A DNA stretch of 64,000 nt from positions 4,337-68,336 of the forward strand of contig CAZKAB010000006.1 in the NCBI GenBank assembly GCA_964550615.1. The letters are read 5' to 3'. Position numbers and translations under genes: made by a program. The stretch comes from M55B144 sp964550615 (lineage in GTDB: Bacteria; Bipolaricaulota; Bipolaricaulia; UBA7950; UBA9294). How positions within the stretch are numbered: position 1 is the first letter of the stretch; each line of letters begins with the position of its first letter. Positions 8,808 through 16,852 of the stretch are shown here, piece after piece. Below the pieces are notes generated by a model, which made no database searches, was not told the origin of the DNA, and was given only the letters and a program-made list of their open reading frames with translations.

Positions 8808-8855
8808 TTGTTTTGGAGTACTTGCGATTATATAGTAACCATCGGGATGCAACAA
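8808..8855. promoter_or_regulatory. Overlapping divergent promoters for def-fmt and recG
   Basis: Minus strand: TTGTTG (8850-8855), 17 bases, TATAAT (8827-8832), start near 8820, for def-fmt. Plus strand: TTGTTT (8808-8813), 17 bases, TATAGT (8831-8836), start near 8843, for recG. The two -10 boxes share two bases, so polymerase can probably occupy only one direction at a time. The recG transcript would start about 4 bases before its ATG. Confidence 0.6.
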
Positions 8856-11114
8856 GAAGACGGGATTACAATCGATCAACTCGCCAAGGTCTTTCGGCTG
8901 GAGCAGACACGGGGGTTCAACGATAACGCCATTACATGTGGCCTGGAGGAGTTTGTCCGCCGACACTTGTCAGGAGCGCTTCCGATTGTCGTCGGTTATC
9001 AGGAGAAGGAGCACTTCGAACGGCAACGCGCAATAGGCGGATTGCTCCAGTACCTAGAGGATGGCACAACGGATGCTGCCAAGATGGCAAAGCCGGAGGA
9101 TCTCTTCCTGCCGATCAGCAATGCCCGCGGAGTCGGCGGCAAGCGCGCCGCGCGTCTGGAAAAACTCGGTATAGTCACAATTGAGGACCTGCTAACATAC
9201 CTTCCCCGCGCGCTTGAAGACCGGACCCAATACAAAGAGATCGGACGTCTGCGCCGTGGAGAGTCGGTTTCGGTGCGGGCACGGATCAGCGGGGTCGATC
9301 AATCGCGCATAAGCAAGCGAACTACCTTGGTACGGGCGACGCTGGCAGATGGCACGGGCTTTCTGTATGCCACGTGGTTCAACCAGCCGTGGCTTGCCGA
9401 TCAGTTGAGGGTCGGCGAAGAGATCGACGCATATGGCAAGATAGAACAGCACTACGGCCGCCTCCAGATCTCTTCACCCGTCTGGGAGCCGGCGTGCGAG
9501 ATGACGGAGATCGGAAGGCTTGTTCCCATCTACCCTGCGGCAGAAGGCGTAAGCGATCGTTTCATACGCTCGTTGATAGCGCGAAACCTGCCCGCATATG
9601 AAAGCGCGTTTCAAGAGTTCATTCCGAAGACTATTCGAGACGAACACCGCCTGCTCTGCAAGTCGGAGGCAATCCACATGCTTCACTTCCCGCGCGACGT
9701 GAACTCGTTCGAGCACGCCCGGCGGAGCCTTGCCTTCGAAGAGCTCTTTCTCCTGCAGATTGGCATGAGCGAGCACTCCCATGCTCTTTCGGGGAGGTCT
9801 CATGTGGGACAGGGAGCGCTCATGGACACGTTTATCGCCCGTCTTCCGTTCCGTCTCACAAAGGCGCAGCAGCAATCGGTGCGAGAGATCGTTACGGATC
9901 TTGGATCGGAGAGGCGGATGATGCGCTTGTTGCAAGGAGACGTTGGTTCTGGCAAGACGATCGTCGCGCTGGTCTCCGCTTTGGCCGCGATTGAAGCGGC
10001 CTATCAAGTAGCCGTAATGGTCCCGACTGAGATCCTCGCCGAACAGCATGGCCTGAGCATTCAGGAACTACTGGCTGGCTTGCCGGTATCGGTGTCGGTG
10101 CTGACGAGCGACACAAAGGACAAAGATGAATTGAAGCAGGCGATATCGGACGGCTCGATAGACCTGATCATCGGAACTCACGCACTCATCGAAGAGGACG
10201 TCAAGTTCCATGCTCTCGGTCTTGTGATCATCGACGAACAGCATCGCTTCGGCGTCGTTCAGCGATCGCTGATCGAGAACAAGGATGATGACGTCGATCT
10301 CCTTGTTATGAGCGCTACTCCAATCCCGCGTACGATAGCGCTGACACTATATGGAGAGTTTGAGATATCTCTCATCGACGAGATGCCTTGCGGGTCAAGA
10401 GACATCCACACCATCTGCATTGCCGAGACCAGGCGTGATGAAGTCTATCAGGACGTAGAGCGCCGCCTTGAGGCGGGGGAGAAGGGATACGTGGTCCTGC
10501 CATTGGTAGAGGAGTCGGAGAAGCTGGATTTGAAGGCGGCGACGCAGGTCGCGCGGGAGCTCTCATCTACGTTCTCCCGCTTCGGAATCGGGCTGATTCA
10601 CGGGCGTCTTTCCTCAGCGGACAAACAGGCGGCGATGAAAGACTTCGTCACAGACCGGGTTCGGTTGCTGGTTGCAACGACTGTGATCGAGGTGGGAATA
10701 GATATTCCCGATGCCACGTTCATGGTGATCGAGCATGCGGAGCGTTTCGGGCTTTCGCAGCTGCATCAGTTGCGCGGGCGAATCGGCCGCTCCGGGCAGC
10801 GGGCGACTTGTTATGCTGTCGCCGAGGCAAGGACTGAGGATGCCGAGCAGCGCCTAGCCGCCTTCTCCGAATATGATGACGGCTTCTCGATTGCCGAAGC
10901 GGACCTCTTGATTAGGGGGCCGGGAGACCTTCTCGGAACAAGGCAACATGGATTCTTGAGCAAACTGCGTGCCGTAGATCTCATGAGGGATATTGACGTG
11001 ATGAAAAAAGCGCGACAGGCAGCGCACACGCTTCTTGAAGATGGAGCATCAGCCTCTCTCAGCGTGGAGGCACACCGCCGATTCGGCGATGTGTTCCAAT
11101 GGCTGCAGGTATGA
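8847..11114 (+). CDS. recG: ATP-dependent DNA helicase RecG
   Basis: A 755-residue branch-migration helicase for stalled forks and junctions. The N-terminal wedge domain begins around GVGGKRAARLEKLGIVTIED (near residue 93) and an OB fold follows. Helicase motifs are Walker A GDVGSGKT (near 365), DEQHRFGV, MSATPIPRTIALT, VATTVIEVGIDIPDA and the arginine-finger motif QLHQLRGRIGRSG. ATG at 8847 was chosen over the longer in-frame start because the upstream part falls in the promoter; no ribosome binding site is present, so the mRNA may be nearly leaderless. Confidence 0.95.
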   Translation: MQQEDGITIDQLAKVFRLEQTRGFNDNAITCGLEEFVRRHLSGALPIVVGYQEKEHFERQRAIGGLLQYLEDGTTDAAKMAKPEDLFLPISNARGVGGKRAARLEKLGIVTIEDLLTYLPRALEDRTQYKEIGRLRRGESVSVRARISGVDQSRISKRTTLVRATLADGTGFLYATWFNQPWLADQLRVGEEIDAYGKIEQHYGRLQISSPVWEPACEMTEIGRLVPIYPAAEGVSDRFIRSLIARNLPAYESAFQEFIPKTIRDEHRLLCKSEAIHMLHFPRDVNSFEHARRSLAFEELFLLQIGMSEHSHALSGRSHVGQGALMDTFIARLPFRLTKAQQQSVREIVTDLGSERRMMRLLQGDVGSGKTIVALVSALAAIEAAYQVAVMVPTEILAEQHGLSIQELLAGLPVSVSVLTSDTKDKDELKQAISDGSIDLIIGTHALIEEDVKFHALGLVIIDEQHRFGVVQRSLIENKDDDVDLLVMSATPIPRTIALTLYGEFEISLIDEMPCGSRDIHTICIAETRRDEVYQDVERRLEAGEKGYVVLPLVEESEKLDLKAATQVARELSSTFSRFGIGLIHGRLSSADKQAAMKDFVTDRVRLLVATTVIEVGIDIPDATFMVIEHAERFGLSQLHQLRGRIGRSGQRATCYAVAEARTEDAEQRLAAFSEYDDGFSIAEADLLIRGPGDLLGTRQHGFLSKLRAVDLMRDIDVMKKARQAAHTLLEDGASASLSVEAHRRFGDVFQWLQV

Positions 11115-11138
11115 GACACGACGCTGCTCGGATGGATC

Positions 11139-11828
11139 TCAATGGATGAGTGTCCCGACCTTTTTCCCTGTCGTGATTCTGACTAATGCATCGCTATCCG
11201 AGAAGTCAAACACGATGATGGGAATGGCGTTCTCTCGGCAGATCTCCACCGCTACCTGATCCATCACCCCGTATCGGGCGGCGAGGAAAGAATCATATGA
11301 GAGTTCCTCGATGAGGCGGGAAGCTGTCTCCGTGGCCGGATCGCTGTCGAACACACCGGCCACGTTTGAACCTTTGGCGAGCAGATCGGCGCCAATTGAA
11401 ACAGCGCGTACGGCGGCGGCGGTGTCGGTAGTGACAAGCGGGTTTCCTGTTCCGCCGGCGAAAATGACGATCCTCCCTTCAGCGAGCGCCTTGCGCGCCT
11501 TGAGCGGAGATACCGGATCGGTTAGCTCGGTTGTTATTGCGGATTGAACGAGCGTATCCCGCCCTGCTCTCTCCAGATATGCCGCAAGTGCGAGCCCGTT
11601 GAGCACCGTGGCGAGCATTCCCAGTGAATCAGCATCGATACGGTCAAGCCAAGGGCTCCGCGATCCACGGATAATGTTGCCGCCGCCGATAACTATCCCG
11701 ATCTCAACGCCGGTGAGAGCAACAATCCGATCTGTAATACTCCGAAGTGATTGAGGAGAGAACGCGCCTTCTTCTCCAGCGAACGCCTCACCGCTCAGCT
11801 TAAGAAGAAGGCGCGCGGGGGGCTTCAT
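11139..11828 (-). CDS. pyrH: UMP kinase
   Basis: A 229-residue amino-acid-kinase-fold enzyme making UDP from UMP. Signatures: LLLKLSGEAFAG at the start, GIVIGGGNIIRG near residue 45, and IFAGGTGNPLVTTDTAA near residue 122. It is the last gene of rpsB-tsf-pyrH, with ATGA overlap to tsf. The usual next gene frr is not here; recG converges 24 bases beyond. Confidence 0.96.
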   Translation of the reverse strand: MKPPARLLLKLSGEAFAGEEGAFSPQSLRSITDRIVALTGVEIGIVIGGGNIIRGSRSPWLDRIDADSLGMLATVLNGLALAAYLERAGRDTLVQSAITTELTDPVSPLKARKALAEGRIVIFAGGTGNPLVTTDTAAAVRAVSIGADLLAKGSNVAGVFDSDPATETASRLIEELSYDSFLAARYGVMDQVAVEICRENAIPIIVFDFSDSDALVRITTGKKVGTLIH

Positions 11829-12424
11829 TCCTCTTCTTCGCCTATTGCATAGCGAGCAAACCGCTTGACGAAGATATTCTCGCCTGTTTTTGTGCGCAGA
11901 TCGGCGAGCAGGTCTTCAATTGAAGTGGAGGGATTCTTGACGAACGGCTGCTTCATCAGGCATTGTTCGGTGTAGAATTTCTCTATTCGACCGTCGATGA
12001 TCTTGTCCATCATTCCGGCCGGCTTGCCTTCCTTCTCCAGTTGTTTGCGGTAGATGTCTTTTTCGTTCTCCAGGTCTTGCGCCGGAACATCCTCGGGGTT
12101 GATATAACGAGGAGCGGCCGCAGCGATATGCATGGCAACATCGCGTGCGAATGTACGGAAATCCTCGCTGTTCGCTGCAAAGTCGGTATTACAGGCAATT
12201 TCCAGCAGAACTCCTACCTTGCCACTGTGGTGGACGTACGCCTCGACACGTCCTTCAGTCGCCTCCCGGCCCTTGTGGGCGAGGAGCTCGCGTCCCTCTT
12301 CGCGCAAGATCTGCTTTGCGCGTTCCAGGTCGCCGTCCGCCTTCGTCAGAGCGGATTTACAATCCATAATCCCTACGCCAGTCTCCGCGCGCAGGGCTTT
12401 GACGTCTTCACTGCGTATTGTCAT
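11825..12424 (-). CDS. tsf: Elongation factor Ts
   Basis: A 199-residue nucleotide exchange factor for EF-Tu. It has the N-terminal UBA-like VKALRAETGVGIMDCKSAL, the core EIACNTDFAANSEDF (the TDFV-like contact with EF-Tu) and YTEQCLMKQPFVK. The length matches the short form of the family. The start overlaps the rpsB stop as ATGA and the end overlaps pyrH, so all three genes are coupled. Confidence 0.97.
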   Translation of the reverse strand: MTIRSEDVKALRAETGVGIMDCKSALTKADGDLERAKQILREEGRELLAHKGREATEGRVEAYVHHSGKVGVLLEIACNTDFAANSEDFRTFARDVAMHIAAAAPRYINPEDVPAQDLENEKDIYRKQLEKEGKPAGMMDKIIDGRIEKFYTEQCLMKQPFVKNPSTSIEDLLADLRTKTGENIFVKRFARYAIGEEEE

Positions 12425-13508
12425 TTTTCTTCTGTTCCTTCGTCGGTAGCTTCATCATCCTTGCCGGTTTCCTCTTCCTTTGAGGGCTCTTCTGCCGGCG
12501 ATTCATCGTCCTGCAAATGCTTAGCGTCCTTGCCCTCCTCGACCGACTGTTCTTCAGCCTGGGCTGCGACGGGAGCGGACGCAGGCTCCTCGGCCTTGGC
12601 CACGGGAGCGGATGCAGGCTCTTCGGCCTNNNNNNNNNNNNNNNNNNNNNNNNNNNNNNNNNNNNNNNNNNNNNNNNNNNNNNNNNNNNNNNNNNNNNNN
12701 NNNNNNNNNNNNNNNNNNNNNNNNNNNNNGCGGACGCAGGCTCCTCGGCCTTGGCCACGGGAGCGGATGCAGGCTCTTCGGCCTTGACCACGTGAGTGGA
12801 CGCAGGCTCTTCGGCCTCTGTCTGTCGTCCCTCATGTCCTTCCAGGACGGCGTCGGCGATGCGTGATGTGATCAGCTTGGTCGCCTTTATTGCGTCGTCG
12901 TTGCCCGGAATCGGGAAGTCGATCGGATCTGGGTCGCAGTTGGTGTCGACTATAGCGATTACCGGGATTCCGAGGATGTTTGCTTCGTGCACTGCATTCA
13001 GCTCAACATCAGGATCGATGACATACAGCAGGTCGGGGACTCTTTCCATATGCCGCAATCCATCAAGATTGCGCTTTAGTTTGGCAAGCTCGCGGCGTAT
13101 GCGCGCGGCCTCTTTGTTGGGGAAGTGCTCGATTGAGCCATCCTCCATCATTGTTTCTAGGTCCTTCATCCGTTTGATACTGTGTTGAACGGTCGTGAAA
13201 TTGGTGAGCGTTCCACCGAGCCAGCGACGGTTTACGTAGTGCGCCCCACATCTCTTAGCTTCTTCGGCGATCGTCGACTGCACCTGTTTCTTCGTGCCGA
13301 CAAACAGGACTTCTTTGCCTTCCAATGTGCGATCGCGAACAAAGAAGTATGCCTTCCTGAACATGTCCACAGTCTGCTCAAGGTCCACAATGTGAATCCC
13401 CTTGCGTTCGGTGAATATATACTGGCGCATCTTGGGGTTCCACTTACGTGTTCGGTGACCGAAATGTACGCCGGTCTCCAGTAGTTCTTTCATTGTCAGT
13501 ACTTCCAC
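12421..13508 (-). CDS. rpsB: 30S ribosomal protein S2 with repetitive acidic tail (split by a false gap)
   Basis: The S2 core is clear: MKELLETGVHFGHRTRKWNP, YIFTERKGIHIVDLEQT, RWLGGTLTNF and PDLLYVIDPDVE. GTG at 13508 matches the usual N-terminus and follows GGGAGGGTGAT. After the core comes an extension of 11-residue repeats, about three copies of KAEEPASAPVA, then a Glu/Asp-rich tail ending in DEGTEEK. A 100-N gap at 12630-12729 shifts the frame; removing it with one copy of the 55-base duplicate gives an open frame of about 310 residues. Repeat number is therefore uncertain. It heads rpsB-tsf-pyrH. Confidence 0.93.
12575..12784. other. False assembly gap with duplicated 55-base flanks
   Basis: Positions 12630-12729 are 100 Ns. 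The 55 bases before it (12575-12629) are identical to the 55 after it (12730-12784). This is what a scaffolder leaves when two contigs overlap by 55 bases. Collapsing 155 bases restores the rpsB frame. Because the overlap sits in an 11-codon repeat, real copies could also have been lost. Confidence 0.9.
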
Positions 13509-13540
13509 ATCACCCTCCCAATAATGAAGCGTTGGCTCAG

Positions 13541-13569
13541 AGTATAGCAACCAGGGAAGATCTCTTCAA
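13541..13569 (-). promoter_or_regulatory. Promoter for rpsB-tsf-pyrH
   Basis: TTGAAG (13564-13569) and TATACT (13541-13546) on the minus strand, 17 bases apart. Predicted start near 13534 leaves a leader of about 26 bases holding the rpsB ribosome binding site. Confidence 0.65.
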
Positions 13570-13618
13570 TACAGGAGATACACCAAGAGAAACGCTTTTG
13601 CATGGGGAAGTCGATCGG

Positions 13619-13647
13619 TTGGCCTCCCTCGAGGGCCGGCTTATAAT
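13619..13647 (+). promoter_or_regulatory. Promoter for dnaB
   Basis: TTGGCC (13619-13624) and a perfect TATAAT (13642-13647) are 17 bases apart. The predicted start near 13654 is followed at once by GGAGGT and the dnaB ATG. Confidence 0.6.
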
Positions 13648-13668
13648 CGTATGCGGAGGTTGACAGGG

Positions 13669-15063
13669 ATGAGGGAGCAGGAAGTGGTTGCACCGGGTAG
13701 TGAACACCTACGCAGCATTCCGAAAAACATTGAGGCGGAACAAGTTGTCCTTGGATCTGCCATCCTCGAGCCGGAAGAAACGATTCCTGTCTTGATCGAC
13801 AAGCTACGGCCCGAGCATTTCTATCGTCGTGCGCATCGTGTGATCTTCCGCACTATCCGCGATCTTTTCGACCGTGGAGAACCATCCGATATTGTGTCGC
13901 TTGCTAATCGTCTTGAAGAACAGGGGAACATGACGAAGGTAGGCGGAAGGATCTATCTGAATGAACTCCTCGATCGGGTGACGACAACGGCGAGCCTAGA
14001 TTACTATGCCGATATCATCCGCAAAAAGGCGACTCTGCGCGCGTTGATCGAAGCGGGCGGACAAATCTCCGAGTTCGGATACGACGAAGCGCGCGATACG
14101 GAAGAGATACTGGACAAGGCCGAAACGATTATCTTTGACATATCTCGCAGTGAATCGGCGGGAACCTACTTCCTCGTCAATCAATTCCTCTACGAGCACA
14201 TCGACAAACTGGAGGAATTGCATCGTGATCCGAATCGCCATACGATTACGGGTTTTTCCACTGGGTTTCCCCGCTTCGACGAGATGACGTCCGGCCTACA
14301 GCGCTCGGATCTCGTAGTCGTCGCCGGGCGCCCGGGAACGGGAAAGACGAGCCTTGCGCTCGCGCTGGTGCGGCACGTGGCAATACGCGAGAACGCCGCC
14401 GTTGGCATTTTCTCTCTAGAGATGACAAAGGAACAGATGCTTGAACGGCTATTGTGCGGTGAAGCGCAAGTCAGCCTGCACCGATTGCGCGGTGGGTATG
14501 TCCCGGCAGCAAAGTGGAGGGACATCGCCAACGCGGCGAGTAAATTCCAGAAGGCGCGCGTCATGGTCGACGATTCTCCCGGCTCGACGGTGTTGGAGAT
14601 TCGCGCCAAGGCACGGCGCATGGCCGCACAGCACGGTCTGGATTTGCTGGTCGTCGACTACCTACAATTGCTTGAAGGATCGATCCGTACCGATGTGCGC
14701 GAACAGGAGATCGCTCATATCACCCGCTCACTCAAGAAGCTGGCGCGCGAGTTGAATATCCCCGTCATCGCCATCTCGCAGCTGAACCGCGCCGTCGAGC
14801 AGCGGGAGAGGCGCCTACCACGTCTGTCCGACTTAAGAGAGAGCGGCGCAATCGAGCAGGACGCTGACATTGTCGTCTTCATCTACCGTGCCGACTACTA
14901 CGAAGAGCCAAGCGACGCAACCAAGGATGGCCAGGGCGCGGGAGCCGAAGCCGAGATCATCATCGCGAAGCAGAGAAACGGACCTTTGGGTAAGGTCCCC
15001 GTCATCTTCCACAAGGCTTACGCCAGCTTCTATCCGTCCACTCGTGAAGAAGCGCCATTCTAG
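13669..15063 (+). CDS. dnaB: Replicative DNA helicase
   Basis: A 464-residue hexameric fork helicase. The N-terminal domain shows IPKNIEAEQVVLGSAIL and PEHFYRRAHRVIF; the C-terminal RecA-like domain has Walker A GRPGTGKTS near residue 219, FSLEMTKEQM, Walker B DLLVVDYLQLL and ISQLNRAVEQR with LSDLRESGAIEQDAD. No intein is present. ATG at 13669 was chosen over 13651 because GGAGGT at 13655-13660 precedes it by 8 bases. It stands alone, divergent from rpsB. Confidence 0.96.
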   Translation: MREQEVVAPGSEHLRSIPKNIEAEQVVLGSAILEPEETIPVLIDKLRPEHFYRRAHRVIFRTIRDLFDRGEPSDIVSLANRLEEQGNMTKVGGRIYLNELLDRVTTTASLDYYADIIRKKATLRALIEAGGQISEFGYDEARDTEEILDKAETIIFDISRSESAGTYFLVNQFLYEHIDKLEELHRDPNRHTITGFSTGFPRFDEMTSGLQRSDLVVVAGRPGTGKTSLALALVRHVAIRENAAVGIFSLEMTKEQMLERLLCGEAQVSLHRLRGGYVPAAKWRDIANAASKFQKARVMVDDSPGSTVLEIRAKARRMAAQHGLDLLVVDYLQLLEGSIRTDVREQEIAHITRSLKKLARELNIPVIAISQLNRAVEQRERRLPRLSDLRESGAIEQDADIVVFIYRADYYEEPSDATKDGQGAGAEAEIIIAKQRNGPLGKVPVIFHKAYASFYPSTREEAPF

Positions 15064-15065
15064 TG

Positions 15066-15094
15066 TGGCCGATCGGGAAGCGCACGCGTATAAT
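15066..15094 (+). promoter_or_regulatory. Probable promoter of the gcvH-gcvPA-gcvPB operon
   Basis: A perfect TATAAT lies at 15089-15094; the -35 region 17 bases upstream (15066-15071) matches the consensus at only 3 of 6 positions. The leader from about 15101 to 15141 is some 40 bases, too short for a glycine riboswitch. Confidence 0.45.
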
Positions 15095-15141
15095 CGCAGA
15101 CAACGTTGCGATAGGTGAGAAGCAAGAAAGAGGGAGGAATA

Positions 15142-15525
15142 ATGGGTTATCCGACGCAGTTTCGTTACAGCAAAGAGCATGAGTGGATCGACCTGGCAGG
15201 AGACCGCGCCAAACTGGGAATCACCGAACATGCCCAGAGCGAACTGGGCGATGTTGTGTTTGTTGAGCTTCCTGCCGTAGGAACCGAGTTTAAGCAAGGT
15301 GATACTCTGGGAACAGTGGAGTCCGTCAAAGCGGTGAGTGACATATACGCACCGGTAGGAGGCAAAGTGGTCGAAGTGAACTCCGATCTTGAGGCTTCTC
15401 CAGAGACGATCAACCAGGATCCGCATGGTACTGGCTGGTTGATCGTACTGCAGCTCACCGATCCGGGCGAGGCGGACGCGCTTCTCGATGCCGCCGCCTA
15501 CGAAAAGTTCGTTAACGAAGAGTAG
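15142..15525 (+). CDS. gcvH: Glycine cleavage system H protein
   Basis: A 127-residue lipoyl carrier that shuttles the aminomethyl group from P-protein to T-protein. The lipoylated lysine is in GTVESVKAVSDIYAPVGG (near residue 63), with RYSKEHEWI at the start and DPHGTGWLI later. AGAGGGAGGAAT precedes ATG 15142. It leads the operon with gcvPA and gcvPB; the T-protein is elsewhere, inside the fusion at 31025-34219. Confidence 0.97.
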   Translation: MGYPTQFRYSKEHEWIDLAGDRAKLGITEHAQSELGDVVFVELPAVGTEFKQGDTLGTVESVKAVSDIYAPVGGKVVEVNSDLEASPETINQDPHGTGWLIVLQLTDPGEADALLDAAAYEKFVNEE

Positions 15526-15529
15526 AGGT

Positions 15530-16852
15530 ATGCGCTATATCGCCAATTCCGATGCAGATCGACGGGAGATGCTCTCTGCGATCGGACGTACTTCTCTCGA
15601 TGACCTGTTCAGCGATATTCCGCAGCCGGTTAAGGACAAGTTTCAATCGCTTGGCCTCTCTTCTGCAAGCGAGATGGAGGTGTCGGCGAAGCTCGAACGG
15701 CTTGCTAGTCTCAACAATATCTCGCAGGGAATATCATTCCTCGGCGGCGGTGTGTACGATCACTACATCCCGAGCGCAGTCAAGCATGTGACGGCCCGTG
15801 AAGAGTTCTACACGGCCTACACACCCTACCAACCCGAGATCAGCCAGGGAACGCTCACGGCGATGTTCGAGTTCCAAACATTGCTATGTGAGCTGACCGG
15901 GATGGAAATCGCCAATGCGTCCATGTATGACGGAGCGACCGCACTCGCCGAAGCTGCGCTGATGGCGACGCGGGCCACAAAGCGGAAAGTTATCGCGGTG
16001 ACGCACGCATTGTTCCCTCACTATCGGCGCGTCCTCGACACGTACTGCTGGGCGGCGGGGATAGAGATAGTTGAGATCCCTACCGGAGCCGACGGCCGAG
16101 CCGAGCTGTCTCAGTTTGCACCCGGCATAGCCGGCTTGATCGTGCAATCGCCGAATGCCTTCGGCATCGTCGAGGAACTTGATGGTGTAAAGGAATCAAT
16201 CGGCGACGCGCTCTTGATTGTCGCTACCAACCCCATATCTCTTGGCATTCTAACCCCGCCTGGGAGTTACGGAGCCGATATTGTGACCGGAGAAGGACAG
16301 CCACTCGGCATCCCGGCCTCGTTCGGCGGCCCGCTCCTCGGGCTGTTCGCCACCCGCAACTCATATCTGCGTCAGATGCCGGGACGTGTGGTGGGGCAGA
16401 CGATCGATGCCGATGGAAATCTAGGCTATACAATGACTGCACAGACGCGCGAGCAACACATTCGCCGGCAGAAAGCGACATCGAATATCTGTACAAACGC
16501 TCAGCTGTGCGCACTCACTGCAACCGTGTATCTTGCCTCTCTCGGCGGAGACGGCCTGCGACAGCTGTCTATTCTGAACCTGAAGAACGCACACTATCTG
16601 GCCGAGCGGCTGAGCGCAATTCCCGGTTGCTCTCTTGCGTTCCGCTCACCGTTTTACAACGAGTTCGTGCTCCGCGTGCCTGCTGACCCTCGTAAGTTAT
16701 GGCGAGGATTGAAAGAGAACGGAATCTTGGTGGAGGATCCCCGCTTGCTTGCTTCTCTTGGAATAGGCGACGGGTTGCGTATCGCGGTGACAGAGAAACG
16801 TACGCGGGAGGAGCTTGACCGCTTGGTGGATCTGGTGGGGGGGATGCGATGA
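15530..16852 (+). CDS. gcvPA: Glycine dehydrogenase (decarboxylating) subunit 1
   Basis: A 440-residue alpha subunit of the split P-protein that decarboxylates glycine. It has FLGGGVYDHYIPSAVKHV, YTAYTPYQPEISQGTL and GMEIANASMYDGATALAEA, all typical of the subunit, and lacks the PLP lysine, which is in subunit 2. ATG at 15530 is preceded by AGAGG. It follows gcvH by 4 bases and overlaps gcvPB as ATGA, so the two subunits are made in equal amounts. Confidence 0.97.
   Translation: MRYIANSDADRREMLSAIGRTSLDDLFSDIPQPVKDKFQSLGLSSASEMEVSAKLERLASLNNISQGISFLGGGVYDHYIPSAVKHVTAREEFYTAYTPYQPEISQGTLTAMFEFQTLLCELTGMEIANASMYDGATALAEAALMATRATKRKVIAVTHALFPHYRRVLDTYCWAAGIEIVEIPTGADGRAELSQFAPGIAGLIVQSPNAFGIVEELDGVKESIGDALLIVATNPISLGILTPPGSYGADIVTGEGQPLGIPASFGGPLLGLFATRNSYLRQMPGRVVGQTIDADGNLGYTMTAQTREQHIRRQKATSNICTNAQLCALTATVYLASLGGDGLRQLSILNLKNAHYLAERLSAIPGCSLAFRSPFYNEFVLRVPADPRKLWRGLKENGILVEDPRLLASLGIGDGLRIAVTEKRTREELDRLVDLVGGMR

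Noticed and set aside
12575..12784. Frameshift or pseudogene in rpsB
   Set aside because: The break is caused by 100 Ns plus a 55-base duplicate; removing both restores the frame.
15095..15141. Glycine riboswitch before gcvH
   Set aside because: Only about 40 bases of leader remain after the -10 box, far too short for either aptamer, and no conserved core is seen.
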